A stretch of DNA of 22,068 nucleotides from Actinomycetes bacterium (GTDB lineage: Bacteria > Actinomycetota > Acidimicrobiia > Acidimicrobiales > CADCSY01): the NCBI GenBank assembly GCA_025464025.1, contig JAODBP010000303.1, positions 1 to 22,068 of the forward strand. The letters are read 5' to 3'. Under the pieces are notes generated by a model. That model was not told where the DNA came from, ran no database searches, and was given only the letters and a program-made list of their open reading frames with translations. The translations under genes were made by a program, and so were the position numbers. Shown here one piece after another: positions 5,865-13,072 of the stretch. Each line of letters begins with the position of its first letter. Position 1 is the first letter of the stretch.

Positions 5865-6769
5865 GCGGCCGCCATGGCCTTGGCCTCGCGGCGCTCGGCC
5901 ACGCGGCGACCGGCCTTGCCGACCTTGGCGATGTAGGCCACGCAGCGGTCGCGAGCCTGCTCGGCCTCGGGGTTCAGGCCCTCGAGCGACTCGATGGCCC
6001 ACGTGCCCAGCACCACCGGCTGGAGGATCGAGTCGTGGTGGGCGGCGAAGTCGTAGATGCCGGCGTGGGCGATCGCCTTGGCGTGGGCGCCGAAGTCGGG
6101 GATGCCGGTGCCGGGCATGGCGAAGCCCCGCACGTTGCGGTCGATGGCCAGCATCGTCGTCGACGGGTCGAGCTCGAGCAGGGCCGAGGTGAGGTCGCGG
6201 TAGAAGATGTGGTGGAGCATCTCGTCGCCGGCGACGCGGGCCATGACCTTGGTGCCGATCGGATCGCACATCAGGCGCCCGGTGTTGCCGTGGGCGATGC
6301 GGGTGGCCAGCTCCTGGAGCGACACGTAGACCAGGCCGTCGGCCACGGTCTCGGGCTGCGGCACCTCGCCCTTGGTGATCTGGGCCATGCGGCCCCGCTC
6401 GAGGGCGACGGGGTCGACCGACCGGGTCACCGTGAGGTAGTCGCGGATCACGATGGCGTGGCGACCCTCCTCCGCGGTCCAGCGACGGGTCCAGTAGCCC
6501 CACGGGTCGTCCTCGGTGAAGAGGTGGTCGATCGTGCGGAAGTAGTGCGGGAGGTTGTCCTCGGTGAGGAGGTTCACGAACAGCGACGATCGGACGGCCT
6601 CGTCCATCGGCGCCTCGTCCTCGCTCCACGCCTCGCCGGGGACGAAGTCGCGCCCCTGGCTCCACGGCACGAGCTCGTGGGGGAACCACTCCTTGGCATT
6701 CGTCAGATGGCGCTCGACCAGCGTTCGTGCGGTCGGGGCCAGCTCGCGGAGGACGGCATCGTCGCTCAT
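5858..6769 (-). CDS. Acyl-ACP desaturase (soluble di-iron, DesA-like)
   Basis: This 303-residue protein is of the soluble fatty-acid desaturase type 2 family, which uses a carboxylate-bridged di-iron centre, oxygen and ferredoxin to introduce a double bond into acyl chains on ACP or CoA. Ligands line up in order: Glu70 ('LTEDNL'), Glu101-x-x-His104 ('EEGRHA'), Glu153 ('LQELATRIAH'), and Glu183-x-x-His186 ('DEMLHH'). The N-terminal 'KEWFPHELVPWSQGRDF' is typical of actinobacterial members. The ATG at 6769 is chosen over a GTG 13 codons upstream because a TAGGAT -10 box sits 7 bases before it; the longer start would lie inside the promoter. A TetR-type palindrome overlaps the promoter, so transcription is probably repressor-controlled, as expected for membrane lipid adjustment. 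It is divergent from the 90-residue protein gene. Confidence 0.92.
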   Translation of the reverse strand: MSDDAVLRELAPTARTLVERHLTNAKEWFPHELVPWSQGRDFVPGEAWSEDEAPMDEAVRSSLFVNLLTEDNLPHYFRTIDHLFTEDDPWGYWTRRWTAEEGRHAIVIRDYLTVTRSVDPVALERGRMAQITKGEVPQPETVADGLVYVSLQELATRIAHGNTGRLMCDPIGTKVMARVAGDEMLHHIFYRDLTSALLELDPSTTMLAIDRNVRGFAMPGTGIPDFGAHAKAIAHAGIYDFAAHHDSILQPVVLGTWAIESLEGLNPEAEQARDRCVAYIAKVGKAGRRVAERREAKAMAAAS

Positions 6770-6776
6770 CGACGTG

Positions 6777-6805
6777 ATCCTACCTACTGGTCGGTAGGGA
6801 GCAAA
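6777..6805 (-). promoter_or_regulatory. Desaturase promoter (-35 TTTGCT, -10 TAGGAT)
   Basis: On the minus strand TTTGCT (6805-6800) and TAGGAT (6782-6777) are separated by 17 bases, with the ATG 7 bases after the -10. This predicts a leaderless transcript starting at or next to the ATG. Confidence 0.6.
6781..6796. promoter_or_regulatory. TetR-type operator in the desaturase promoter
   Basis: TACCTACTGGTCGGTA is a 16-bp near-palindrome: half-sites TACCtACt and TACCgACc, with 6 of 8 positions symmetric. It resembles the TACCGACCGGTCGGTA class of operators bound by many TetR-family repressors. It fills most of the -35/-10 spacer and overlaps the -10 by two bases, so a bound dimer should block RNA polymerase. 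No TetR gene is in the window. The binding protein is inferred. Confidence 0.6.
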
Positions 6806-6834
6806 CACCGCGCCATCGGTGGCAGCCTGTCGCC

Positions 6835-7107
6835 ATGGGCAGCGCCAAGCGGCAGCGGCAGAAGGCCAACCGGGAGGCCAAGCGGGAGGCGGCCCAGCCG
6901 ATCCCCGAGCTCACCGACGACTTCCTGGCCGGGCTGCTCACCGAGACGGTGGTGCGAGCCGACTGCGAGCACGCCGCCACCCGCACGACCCCCGACGGAC
7001 CGATCCTGACCCGCTGCGCCCGGGGGCTCGACGTCGGTGGCGGCTGCGCCCCCGACTGCGTCGGCTTCGAGGCCCGCAAGATCGGCGGCCTGGGCACCGG
7101 CACCTGA
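6835..7107 (+). CDS. Small basic/cysteine-containing hypothetical protein
   Basis: This is a 90-residue protein. Its N-terminus is very basic and helical ('GSAKRQRQKANREAKRE', residues 2-18). The rest has a possible metal site: Cys/His at 'DCEH' near 42-45 and three further cysteines ('TRCARG', 'GGCAPDCVGF', residues about 60-75). I do not recognise a named domain, although the same basic opening is familiar from actinobacterial proteins of unknown function. No Shine-Dalgarno sequence precedes the ATG; a weak CAGCCT lies 6 bases upstream. It is divergent from the desaturase and convergent with the glycosylase (37-base gap). Codon pattern and the lack of a better competing frame support it as real. 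Confidence 0.62.
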   Translation: MGSAKRQRQKANREAKREAAQPIPELTDDFLAGLLTETVVRADCEHAATRTTPDGPILTRCARGLDVGGGCAPDCVGFEARKIGGLGTGT

Positions 7108-7144
7108 TCGCCCTGGATCACGAACGACGCCGCCGCGGGACCGG

Positions 7145-7780
7145 TCAGCCCGGCGTGGTGATGTCGACGGCGCGCCAGCAGTACCAGGCCAGCACTGAGC
7201 GGTAGGGCCGGAACGGCTCGCCCAGGTCCTCGAGCTCGACCGGACCGGGCGGCGCGATCCCGAAGATCCGGCCGAAGCCGTTGCGCACGCCGAGGTCGCC
7301 GGTGGGCCAAACGTCGAGCCGGCCGAGCTGGAACATCAGGAACATCTCGGCCGTCCACCGGCCGATGCCCCAGACCCGCGAGAGCTCGGCCACGACCTCG
7401 TCCTCGGGTCGCCGGCTCATGGTGTGGAGCTTCACCTCGCCCATGGCCACCCGGTCGGCGAGGTCGAGCATGGCCTTGGCCTTGGCCCGGGAGAGCCCAG
7501 CGGTGCGCAGCAGGTCCTCCCCCACGGCCAACACGGCCGGCGGGGTGAACGGGCCGTCGACGAGGGCCCGGGTCCGGTTCCAGATGGTGGTGGCGGCCTT
7601 GCCGGCCAGCTGCTGGAACGCGACCGTGCGGCACAGCGACTCGAAGTGCGAACCGGTGCGCCGCCCGGTGCCGATCGGGCACGGCCCGGCCGAGGCGACG
7701 AGCTCGGCCAGCATCGGCGAACGCAGGGCCAGCGCCGCCTCGGCCGCGGCGACCTGCGGGGTCGGGGCGGTCACGGCCAT
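7145..7780 (-). CDS. AlkA-like DNA-3-methyladenine glycosylase (HhH-GPD)
   Basis: This 211-residue protein belongs to the helix-hairpin-helix GPD superfamily that excises alkylated bases from DNA. It contains 'AFQQLAGKAATTIWNR' (about 54-69), 'AGLSRAKAKAMLDLA' (94-108), the hairpin 'VWGIGRWTAEMFLM' (136-149), and the catalytic aspartate Asp162 in 'DVWPTGDLGVRNG'. There is no C-terminal four-cysteine Fe-S cluster, which separates it from endonuclease III and MutY. It lacks the extra N-terminal domain of E. coli AlkA and resembles the short actinobacterial forms. The ATG at 7780 overlaps the end of the upstream DUF5522 gene by 10 bases; GTG at 7774 (4-base overlap) or 7795 are alternatives. It is the last gene of a four-gene minus-strand operon. 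Confidence 0.9.
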   Translation of the reverse strand: MAVTAPTPQVAAAEAALALRSPMLAELVASAGPCPIGTGRRTGSHFESLCRTVAFQQLAGKAATTIWNRTRALVDGPFTPPAVLAVGEDLLRTAGLSRAKAKAMLDLADRVAMGEVKLHTMSRRPEDEVVAELSRVWGIGRWTAEMFLMFQLGRLDVWPTGDLGVRNGFGRIFGIAPPGPVELEDLGEPFRPYRSVLAWYCWRAVDITTPG

Positions 7781-7917
7781 GGGCAGTGCCGGCACCCGTT
7801 GCCGCAGCAGGTGCCCCGCTCGCGCAGGTAGGCGGCGGTCAGCACGAACAGGCCCGACGCCGGGTCGAGGTAGCCCGCCTCGCCGTCGGCCACGGCGCGG
7901 TCGTGGGCCGCCTGCAC
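7771..7917 (-). CDS. DUF5522 cysteine-rich micro-protein
   Basis: This is a 48-residue protein. Its body follows the DUF5522 pattern: 'HDRAVADG', 'GYLDPASGLFVLTAAYL', and the signature 'RGTCCGNGCRHCPWP' at the extreme C-terminus, with cysteines at 37, 38, 42 and 45 and His44. The CC..xC.HC cluster looks like a metal or Fe-S site, but no function is established for the family that I know of. The GTG at 7917 has GGAG 9 bases upstream and starts 20 bases after the AhpD-fold gene's stop. The same frame is open far upstream, but that part overlaps the AhpD-fold gene and has no family match, so it is excluded. It overlaps the glycosylase start, implying coupled translation. Confidence 0.8.
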   Translation of the reverse strand: MQAAHDRAVADGEAGYLDPASGLFVLTAAYLRERGTCCGNGCRHCPWP

Positions 7918-7937
7918 GGGATCGGGCTCCGGGTCGC

Positions 7938-8450
7938 TCAGGAAGCCGGGACCCGCCGGACGTCGGAGTCCGGGGTGGGCGAGGGAACGACCGTCATCGG
8001 GATCTCGGGCGGCGGGCCCCAGGCCACGGCCGCCTTCGAGAAGCCCTGGGCGATGGCGATGGTCAGGGTCAGCTCGGTGACCTGCTCCCGGGTGAAGGTG
8101 GCCTCCACGTCCGGGCGCACGGCGGCGGCCTGCGATGCGGGGTGGCCGATGATCGCGTCGGCCCAGCGCAGCGTGGTCTTCCACGCCGGCGGCAGCTCCG
8201 ACTCCTCGTAGCCGTCGAAGATCTGGTCGACGAAGTCCTCGGTGAGGCCGGCCTGGCGGGCCCCGTCGAAGCGGAGGTTCTTGCAGATGGCGCAGCCGGT
8301 GACCCTGGCGTTGCGGAGCCGGCCCACCTCCTTGGTGGCCTGGTCGAGCAGGCCCTCCTGCCAGAGGGTGCCGTAGAACTGGTTGAACGTGGCGAACAGC
8401 TCGGGCGCGTGGTCGAAGACCGTCTGTGCGCCGGGCGGGGTGCGTCCCAT
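7938..8450 (-). CDS. Carboxymuconolactone decarboxylase / AhpD-fold protein with CxxC
   Basis: This 170-residue, all-helical protein belongs to the AhpD/CMD superfamily. The redox pair is Cys53 and Cys56 in 'VTGCAICKNLR'. It is followed by the usual helical region ('EDFVDQIFDGYEESELPPAWKT') and the C-terminal 'EQVTELTLTIAIAQGFSKAAVAWG'. Members act as thiol peroxidases or disulfide reductases, or as true decarboxylases; the CxxC favours a redox role. The start is firm: ATG at 8450 with AGGAGG 4 bases upstream, and that Shine-Dalgarno overlaps the TAG stop of the preceding gene. The C-terminal tail of about 20 residues after 'WGPPPEIPMTVV' is hydrophilic and probably disordered. Confidence 0.88.
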   Translation of the reverse strand: MGRTPPGAQTVFDHAPELFATFNQFYGTLWQEGLLDQATKEVGRLRNARVTGCAICKNLRFDGARQAGLTEDFVDQIFDGYEESELPPAWKTTLRWADAIIGHPASQAAAVRPDVEATFTREQVTELTLTIAIAQGFSKAAVAWGPPPEIPMTVVPSPTPDSDVRRVPAS

Positions 8451-8458
8451 CGTTCCTC

Positions 8459-8857
8459 CTAGGCCTTCACGGTGAGCGCGACCCGGGTGCGGGCCAGCGC
8501 CTCGAACACGGCGAGCGCGGTGGTGAGCGTGGCGCACTCCTCGGGGCTGAGCACCGACTGCAGCGCCTCGGCGTCGGCGTCGGTCATCTCCGAGGGGTCG
8601 ATCACGAACTGCTCGATCCAGCGCATGACCGTCGTGGTCTTCTGGTCGAGCCCGGCGGAGGTCCACGTGCGGGCCGTCTCGGCGATGGCCTCGTCGCCCG
8701 GGGCGACCTCGTCGCCGATGAGCTGGGCGGCACGGGCCCGGACCAGCCGGAGCAGGTCGGCGTCGACGGCGCCGTCCCAGAGGGCGGCCTCCAGCTCGAC
8801 GAGCCGGGCGTGCACCGGCGGGGTCAGTCCGGCATCGGCCAGCCACTCGAGCGTCAC
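8459..8857 (-). CDS. AhpD/CMD-fold paralogue lacking the CxxC pair
   Basis: This 132-residue helical protein follows the AhpD/CMD layout: 'LLRLVRARAAQLIG' (about 35-48), where active members continue with C..C, then 'TTTVMRWIEQFVIDPSEMTDADAEAL' as a mid helix pair, and 'ECATLTTALAVFEALARTRVALTV' as the C-terminal helices. There is no cysteine at the catalytic place ('GDEVA' instead), so it is unlikely to be redox-active by itself. It is the first gene of the operon and adjoins the CxxC-containing relative (8-base gap), so the two may form a hetero-oligomer. The GTG at 8857 has a TAAGGT -10 box 6 bases upstream. Family assignment rests on pattern similarity and is less certain than for its neighbour. 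Confidence 0.68.
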   Translation of the reverse strand: MTLEWLADAGLTPPVHARLVELEAALWDGAVDADLLRLVRARAAQLIGDEVAPGDEAIAETARTWTSAGLDQKTTTVMRWIEQFVIDPSEMTDADAEALQSVLSPEECATLTTALAVFEALARTRVALTVKA

Positions 8858-8863
8858 GCCCGA

Positions 8864-8869
8864 ACCTTA
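8864..8869 (-). promoter_or_regulatory. -10 box for the AhpD-fold/DUF5522/glycosylase operon
   Basis: TAAGGT on the minus strand, 6 bases before the GTG at 8857. It sits in the 16-base gap after the PIG-V-like gene, so the operon can be transcribed separately from the upstream glycosyltransferase genes. Confidence 0.5.
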
Positions 8870-8873
8870 TGAC

Positions 8874-9977
8874 CTACGGCACGAACGCGCCGAGGAAGGT
8901 GAGGGTGGTGAAGGCGGTGAGCCCGGCCCCGCAGGCGAGCAGGAGGCCCTTCTCGAACAGCGGCGGCGCGGACAGGAGGGCCAGGGCCAGGATGAGCGGG
9001 AAGGCGGCGAGGCCGTACCGCTCGAACGACCCGAGGGTGTGGCCGGTGAGGGCGGACAGCAGCAGCACGGCCGACCAGGCGCCGTACGACACCGGGAGCT
9101 TCCGGAACGCCACGACCAGCAGCACGGCGAACACCCCGATCCACGGTGCGTGCAGCCCTTCGCCCAGGCTGCCGTGGGCGAGGATCCGGAGGCTGTGCCA
9201 CACGGTCTCGAGCGGGTTGGCGTAGCCGCCCCGGAGCGACGGCGAGTTCTGGAGCCGCAGGGGCAGCTGCCAGTCGCCGTAGACGTGGCCGACCCAGAGC
9301 AGGTAGGTGAGGCCGCCCGCCACCGGGGCGCCGATGGCCGCGGCCCGGGACACCCAGCCCCGCCACGGCGCCAGCCGCAGCAGCCGGACGGCTTCGATCA
9401 GGCCGGGGAGGGCGAGCGTCATCCCGACCGGGCGGCTCAGGCCGGCCAGCACGCCGAGCCCGGCCGCCACCCACCATCGCCCCTGGCGGATGGCGAGGAA
9501 GTAGCCGATGGCGAACACCAGCATGAGCGCCTCGGCGTAGCCCAGCACGAGGACCGAGGCCGGGGGCAGGAGGGCGAGCAGCCACGCGGCGCGCCGCGCC
9601 GTCGGGCGGTCGCCGGTCTCGAAGAGCGTCAGGCGGTGGAGCAGGATCCCGGCGCCGAGGGCGGCCACCTGGACGAGGAGGACGAGGGCCGGGCCGACGT
9701 GGCCGAACACGCCGAGGTAGCGCGAGGCCAACGGCAACAGGGGGAAGAACCGCAGCCCCTCACGCGCGACGCCGTGGTACCCGTAGTCGGCGATGTCGCG
9801 GTAGAAGGCGGCGTCCCAGGCGAACAGGCCCTGGTGGATCTGGATGGTGCGGCCGTCGGGTCGGAGCTGGTCGTTGGCGACCACCGCCGTGGCGATGCCG
9901 ATGGCCACCGCCACCCGGGCGAGGACCCAGCCCGGGAGCGCGGCGGCGAGGCCCTCGTCCCGGAGGTACCGCCTCAC
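8874..9977 (-). CDS. PIG-V-like (GT-C) mannosyltransferase family membrane protein
   Basis: This is a 367-residue polytopic membrane protein with about nine to ten hydrophobic segments. Near the N-terminus it has the first-loop signature of the PIG-V/GT76 type: 'FAWDAAFYRDIADYGY' (Trp54-Asp55) followed by 'LRFFPLLPLASRY' (76-88). Such GT-C enzymes use polyprenyl-phosphate sugars to glycosylate lipids, glycans or proteins on the outer face of the membrane. The donor and acceptor cannot be told. The GTG at 9977 forms a GTGA overlap with the stop of the upstream GT39-like gene, and homology begins right after it; a longer frame adds only an Arg/Pro-rich shadow of the neighbour. The two genes are therefore a coupled pair. 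Confidence 0.85.
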   Translation of the reverse strand: MRRYLRDEGLAAALPGWVLARVAVAIGIATAVVANDQLRPDGRTIQIHQGLFAWDAAFYRDIADYGYHGVAREGLRFFPLLPLASRYLGVFGHVGPALVLLVQVAALGAGILLHRLTLFETGDRPTARRAAWLLALLPPASVLVLGYAEALMLVFAIGYFLAIRQGRWWVAAGLGVLAGLSRPVGMTLALPGLIEAVRLLRLAPWRGWVSRAAAIGAPVAGGLTYLLWVGHVYGDWQLPLRLQNSPSLRGGYANPLETVWHSLRILAHGSLGEGLHAPWIGVFAVLLVVAFRKLPVSYGAWSAVLLLSALTGHTLGSFERYGLAAFPLILALALLSAPPLFEKGLLLACGAGLTAFTTLTFLGAFVP

Positions 9978-11485
9978 CCGGGTCCGTACTGGTACAGCCA
10001 CTCGTGCTCGAACTGCGGGCCCGAGGCCAGCACGGCGTGGCCGCCGGGGCGGAGCTCGACGAGGCGGGCGGCGATGTCCTGGCACTTGCTCTTCACCGTG
10101 CGGTAGCCGCTCGACCAGACGAACCAGATCGTCTTGCCCGCCGCCCGGTCGGCCAGCCGAGCCGCGAAGTCCTGCGGCGTGACGCTGGTCTGGCGCTCGG
10201 CGTAGTCGACCCAGTTCACCAGCCGCGGGTTGCTGAAGTCCGGGAAGCTCACCGCGTCGAAGTGCTCCGGCAGCTCACGGGTCACGGCCGGTCCGAGCTG
10301 GTCGGGGCAGAAGGCGACGACGTCGCCCGGCTTGCCCTGGGCCGTGATGTAGGCGGCCGTGTGACCGGCCTGGGTCCGCTCGTCGACGGTGTTGCGCACG
10401 CCGCCGATCAGGCCGAGGACGGCCAGCACCACGAGGACGCCGGACCGCACCCGGAGGTCGGCGAAGGCACCCATGCCGTAGGCGGCCACGAGCAGGACGA
10501 GCGGGAAGACCACCGCCGTGTAACGGCTGGCGAAGGCACCGGCCGTGGCGTAGCCGGCGGCCACGGCGAGCAGCATGGTGGCGAAGGCGACGAACGACTC
10601 GGGGCGGGCCTTCGGCCGGGTGCGAAGGTCGAGCTCGATCCGCCGGCCGTCGACGGCCCGGCCCAGGAGGGCGAGCACGACGAGGAACACCAGGCACAGC
10701 CCCAGGATCTGGGCCTCGCCGTTGGGCCCGCCGCCCCAGTCCGTGAACGAGATGGCGAACACGGCCGTGGGCCGGGCCGGCGCACCCCACGGGGTACCGG
10801 TGTGGGCCGCCTGCTCGAGGAACGACGGCAGCCACGGGAGGAACAGCACGGCGCCGGCCACCAGGGCGAGCACGATCCGGAGGGCGGCCGGCGACCCCTT
10901 CCGCCAGGCCCAGAGCAGGAGGGCGGCGGTGGCGGCCAGGAGGTAGAACGACCAGTAGTGGGTCAGGGCCAGCAGCCCGCTGGTCACGGCGACCCCGGCC
11001 AGGCGCAGGAGCGTCGGGCGCTCGAGGGCCAGCTGCACGAGGAGCCAGCCGGCGACCACCAGCACCATGGCGAGCGAGTACATCCGGGTCTCGGTCGAGT
11101 AGCGGATGGCGAACGGCGACGTGGCCAGGAGGATGACGGCGGCCGTGGCCGTGATCGTGCCGCCGTAGCGCTTCGCTGCGACCCAGAACATCGGCAGGGT
11201 GGCCAGCCCGAAGATGCCGGAGAGCGAGCGCACCGCCTCGTCGCCCTCGCCGAACACCTTCATCCACACGTGCAGGAGCAGGTAGTAGAGCGGCGGGTGC
11301 CCGTCGTGGCGGAGCTGCTCGAACATGGCGCCCAGCGGCAGGCGGGCCGTGTTCACGGTCAGCGCCTCGTCGAGCCACAGATCCGAGCGGGTGTAGAGGC
11401 GGAGCGCGACGCCCGCCACCACGGCGGCCGCCGCGGCGAGGACGGCGACCGTGGGCACCTGACGGCTCTGTCGGCTGGCCTGCAT
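9974..11485 (-). CDS. GT39-like (ArnT/PMT-type) membrane glycosyltransferase
   Basis: This is a 503-residue polytopic membrane protein. It shows the hallmarks of the GT39/GT83 superfamily: the acidic first-loop motif 'RSDLWLDEALTV' (Asp39-Glu40), then 'DGHPPLYYLLLHVWMKVFG' (61-79), then 'RYSTETRMYSLAMVLVVAGW'. About ten transmembrane helices are followed by a soluble C-terminal domain of about 130 residues ('GDVVAFCPDQLGPAVTREL' onwards). Such enzymes move sugar from a polyprenyl-phosphate donor. The ATG at 11485 is preceded by a TACCCT -10 box 8 bases upstream; an upstream in-frame start at 11536 would include the promoter. It is divergent from the flavoprotein operon and coupled to the PIG-V-like gene. 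Confidence 0.88.
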   Translation of the reverse strand: MQASRQSRQVPTVAVLAAAAAVVAGVALRLYTRSDLWLDEALTVNTARLPLGAMFEQLRHDGHPPLYYLLLHVWMKVFGEGDEAVRSLSGIFGLATLPMFWVAAKRYGGTITATAAVILLATSPFAIRYSTETRMYSLAMVLVVAGWLLVQLALERPTLLRLAGVAVTSGLLALTHYWSFYLLAATAALLLWAWRKGSPAALRIVLALVAGAVLFLPWLPSFLEQAAHTGTPWGAPARPTAVFAISFTDWGGGPNGEAQILGLCLVFLVVLALLGRAVDGRRIELDLRTRPKARPESFVAFATMLLAVAAGYATAGAFASRYTAVVFPLVLLVAAYGMGAFADLRVRSGVLVVLAVLGLIGGVRNTVDERTQAGHTAAYITAQGKPGDVVAFCPDQLGPAVTRELPEHFDAVSFPDFSNPRLVNWVDYAERQTSVTPQDFAARLADRAAGKTIWFVWSSGYRTVKSKCQDIAARLVELRPGGHAVLASGPQFEHEWLYQYGPG

Positions 11486-11493
11486 CGGCCGGG

Positions 11494-11499
11494 AGGGTA
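11494..11499 (-). promoter_or_regulatory. -10 box for the GT39-like/PIG-V-like pair
   Basis: TACCCT on the minus strand, 8 bases before the ATG at 11485, with no Shine-Dalgarno sequence. Confidence 0.45.
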
Positions 11500-11513
11500 G
11501 GTCTTCCTCAGTT

Positions 11514-11542
11514 CGGACACACAAGCTGCCTGTCACTACGCT
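11514..11542 (+). promoter_or_regulatory. Candidate promoter for the surface-glycan operon
   Basis: CGGACA (11514-11519) and TACGCT (11537-11542) are spaced by 17 bases. They lie about 35 bases before the ATG at 11578, leaving a leader of about 29 bases that contains only a weak ACAGG before the start. The -10 is good; the -35 is only moderate. Confidence 0.45.
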
Positions 11543-11577
11543 GACCCAGCCCCACTCCCACGCTCGAGACAGGTCCC

Positions 11578-13071
11578 ATGTCTGAAGCCTCCACGAACGC
11601 GACCGACCCGCAGATCGTCGTCATCGGCGCCGGCCCGGCCGGCCTCACCGCGGCCTTCCAGTTCGAGAAGGACGGCATCCACTCGACGATCCTCGAGGGC
11701 ACGGACCAGGTGGGTGGCATCAGCCGGACGGTCGTGCGGGACGGGTGGCGCTTCGACATCGGCGGCCACCGCTTCTTCACCAAGGTGCAGGAGGTCGAGG
11801 ACCTCTGGCACGAGATCCTCCCGGACGAGGACTTCCTCCTCCGCCCGCGGATGAGCCGGATCTTCTACCGGGGCAAGTACTACGACTACCCCATCAAGGC
11901 CATGAACGCCTTCCGGAACCTCGGCCCGATCGAGGCGGCGCGGTGCGTGCTCTCCTACATCGCAGCCCAGATCCGCCCGCCGAAGCGCCAGGACAAGTTC
12001 GCCGGCTGGGTGACGGCCCGCTTCGGCAAGCGCCTCTACGGCCACTTCTTCAAGAGCTACACCGAGAAGGTCTGGGGCATGCCGGCCGACGACCTGCCGG
12101 CCGACTGGGCCGCCCAGCGGATCAAGAACCTCGATCTCAAGGCCGCCATCCTCAACGCCCTCACCCCGAAGCGGAACCAGAAGGACATCACGTCCCTCAT
12201 CGAGGAGTTCCAGTACCCGAAGTACGGGCCCGGGATGATGTGGGAGGTCTGCCGCGACAAGGTCGTTGCCGCCGGCTCGACGGTCCACATGGAGACCAAG
12301 GTCCGCAAGATCCGCCACCGCGACGGCAAGGCCTACGAGGTCGTGGCCGAGCACCCCGACGGGTCGCAGGTGACGTACGCGTGCGACGAGGTCATCTCGA
12401 CCATGCCGTTCACCAAGCTCCTGAAGGGCATGGATCCGGCGCCCCCGCCCGAGGTGCTCGACGCCGCCGAGCAGACGACCTACCGCGACTTCCTCTCCGT
12501 CGCCCTGGTCGTGCCGGAGGAGTTCGCCTTCCCCGACAACTGGATCTACATCCACGCCCCCGAGGTCGTCGTCGGCCGGATCCAGAACTACGGCTCCTGG
12601 TCGCCGTTCCTGGTGAAGGAGGGGCGCACCTGCCTGGGCCTCGAGTACTTCGTCTTCGAGGGCGACGAGATGTGGAACAAGTCCGACGAGGACCTGATCG
12701 AGCAGGCCAAGCGGGAGATCTCGTTCCTCGGCCTGGTCGACCCGAGCAAGGTCGAGCTCGGCCACGTCGTGCGCGTGCCCAAGGCCTATCCGACCTACGA
12801 CGAGGGCTACCTCGAGCGGATCGAGACGATGCGGAAGTGGGTCGAGGCCAACACGCCGAACGTCCACCCCGTCGGTCGCAACGGCATGCACCGCTACAAC
12901 AACCAGGACCACTCGATGCTCACCGCCATGCTGACCGTCGAGAACATCCTCGGCCGCGGCCCCCACGACATCTGGGCCGTCAACGTCGAGGAGGAGTACC
13001 ACGAGGAGGCGGCGGGCTCCGGCTCGCACGGCACGGGCCGCGACGCGCCGGTCCTCCCCAAGCGCTCCTGA
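11578..13071 (+). CDS. FAD-dependent oxidoreductase, UDP-galactopyranose-mutase-like
   Basis: This 497-residue soluble protein opens with the dinucleotide-binding fold 'IVVIGAGPAGLTAAFQFE' (13-30), then 'EGTDQVGGISRTV' (40-52) and 'FDIGGHRFFTK' (59-69). The 'GGISRT ... DIGGHRFF' spacing is typical of a flavoprotein group found in polysaccharide clusters, related to UDP-galactopyranose mutase and the amine-oxidase/protoporphyrinogen-oxidase superfamily. The C-terminal 'NGMHRYNNQDHSMLTAMLTVENIL' (shown here only as the region near 443-466) is the usual FAD-contacting helix. True mutases convert UDP-galactopyranose to UDP-galactofuranose. This protein is about 100 residues longer, so the exact reaction is open. 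It leads the eight-gene operon and is 1 base from the next gene. Confidence 0.85.
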   Translation: MSEASTNATDPQIVVIGAGPAGLTAAFQFEKDGIHSTILEGTDQVGGISRTVVRDGWRFDIGGHRFFTKVQEVEDLWHEILPDEDFLLRPRMSRIFYRGKYYDYPIKAMNAFRNLGPIEAARCVLSYIAAQIRPPKRQDKFAGWVTARFGKRLYGHFFKSYTEKVWGMPADDLPADWAAQRIKNLDLKAAILNALTPKRNQKDITSLIEEFQYPKYGPGMMWEVCRDKVVAAGSTVHMETKVRKIRHRDGKAYEVVAEHPDGSQVTYACDEVISTMPFTKLLKGMDPAPPPEVLDAAEQTTYRDFLSVALVVPEEFAFPDNWIYIHAPEVVVGRIQNYGSWSPFLVKEGRTCLGLEYFVFEGDEMWNKSDEDLIEQAKREISFLGLVDPSKVELGHVVRVPKAYPTYDEGYLERIETMRKWVEANTPNVHPVGRNGMHRYNNQDHSMLTAMLTVENILGRGPHDIWAVNVEEEYHEEAAGSGSHGTGRDAPVLPKRS

Positions 13072-13072
13072 C

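Noticed and set aside
10004..11500. 498-codon plus-strand open frame
   Set aside because: Antisense to the GT39-like gene, with charge-rich low-complexity translation and no motif.
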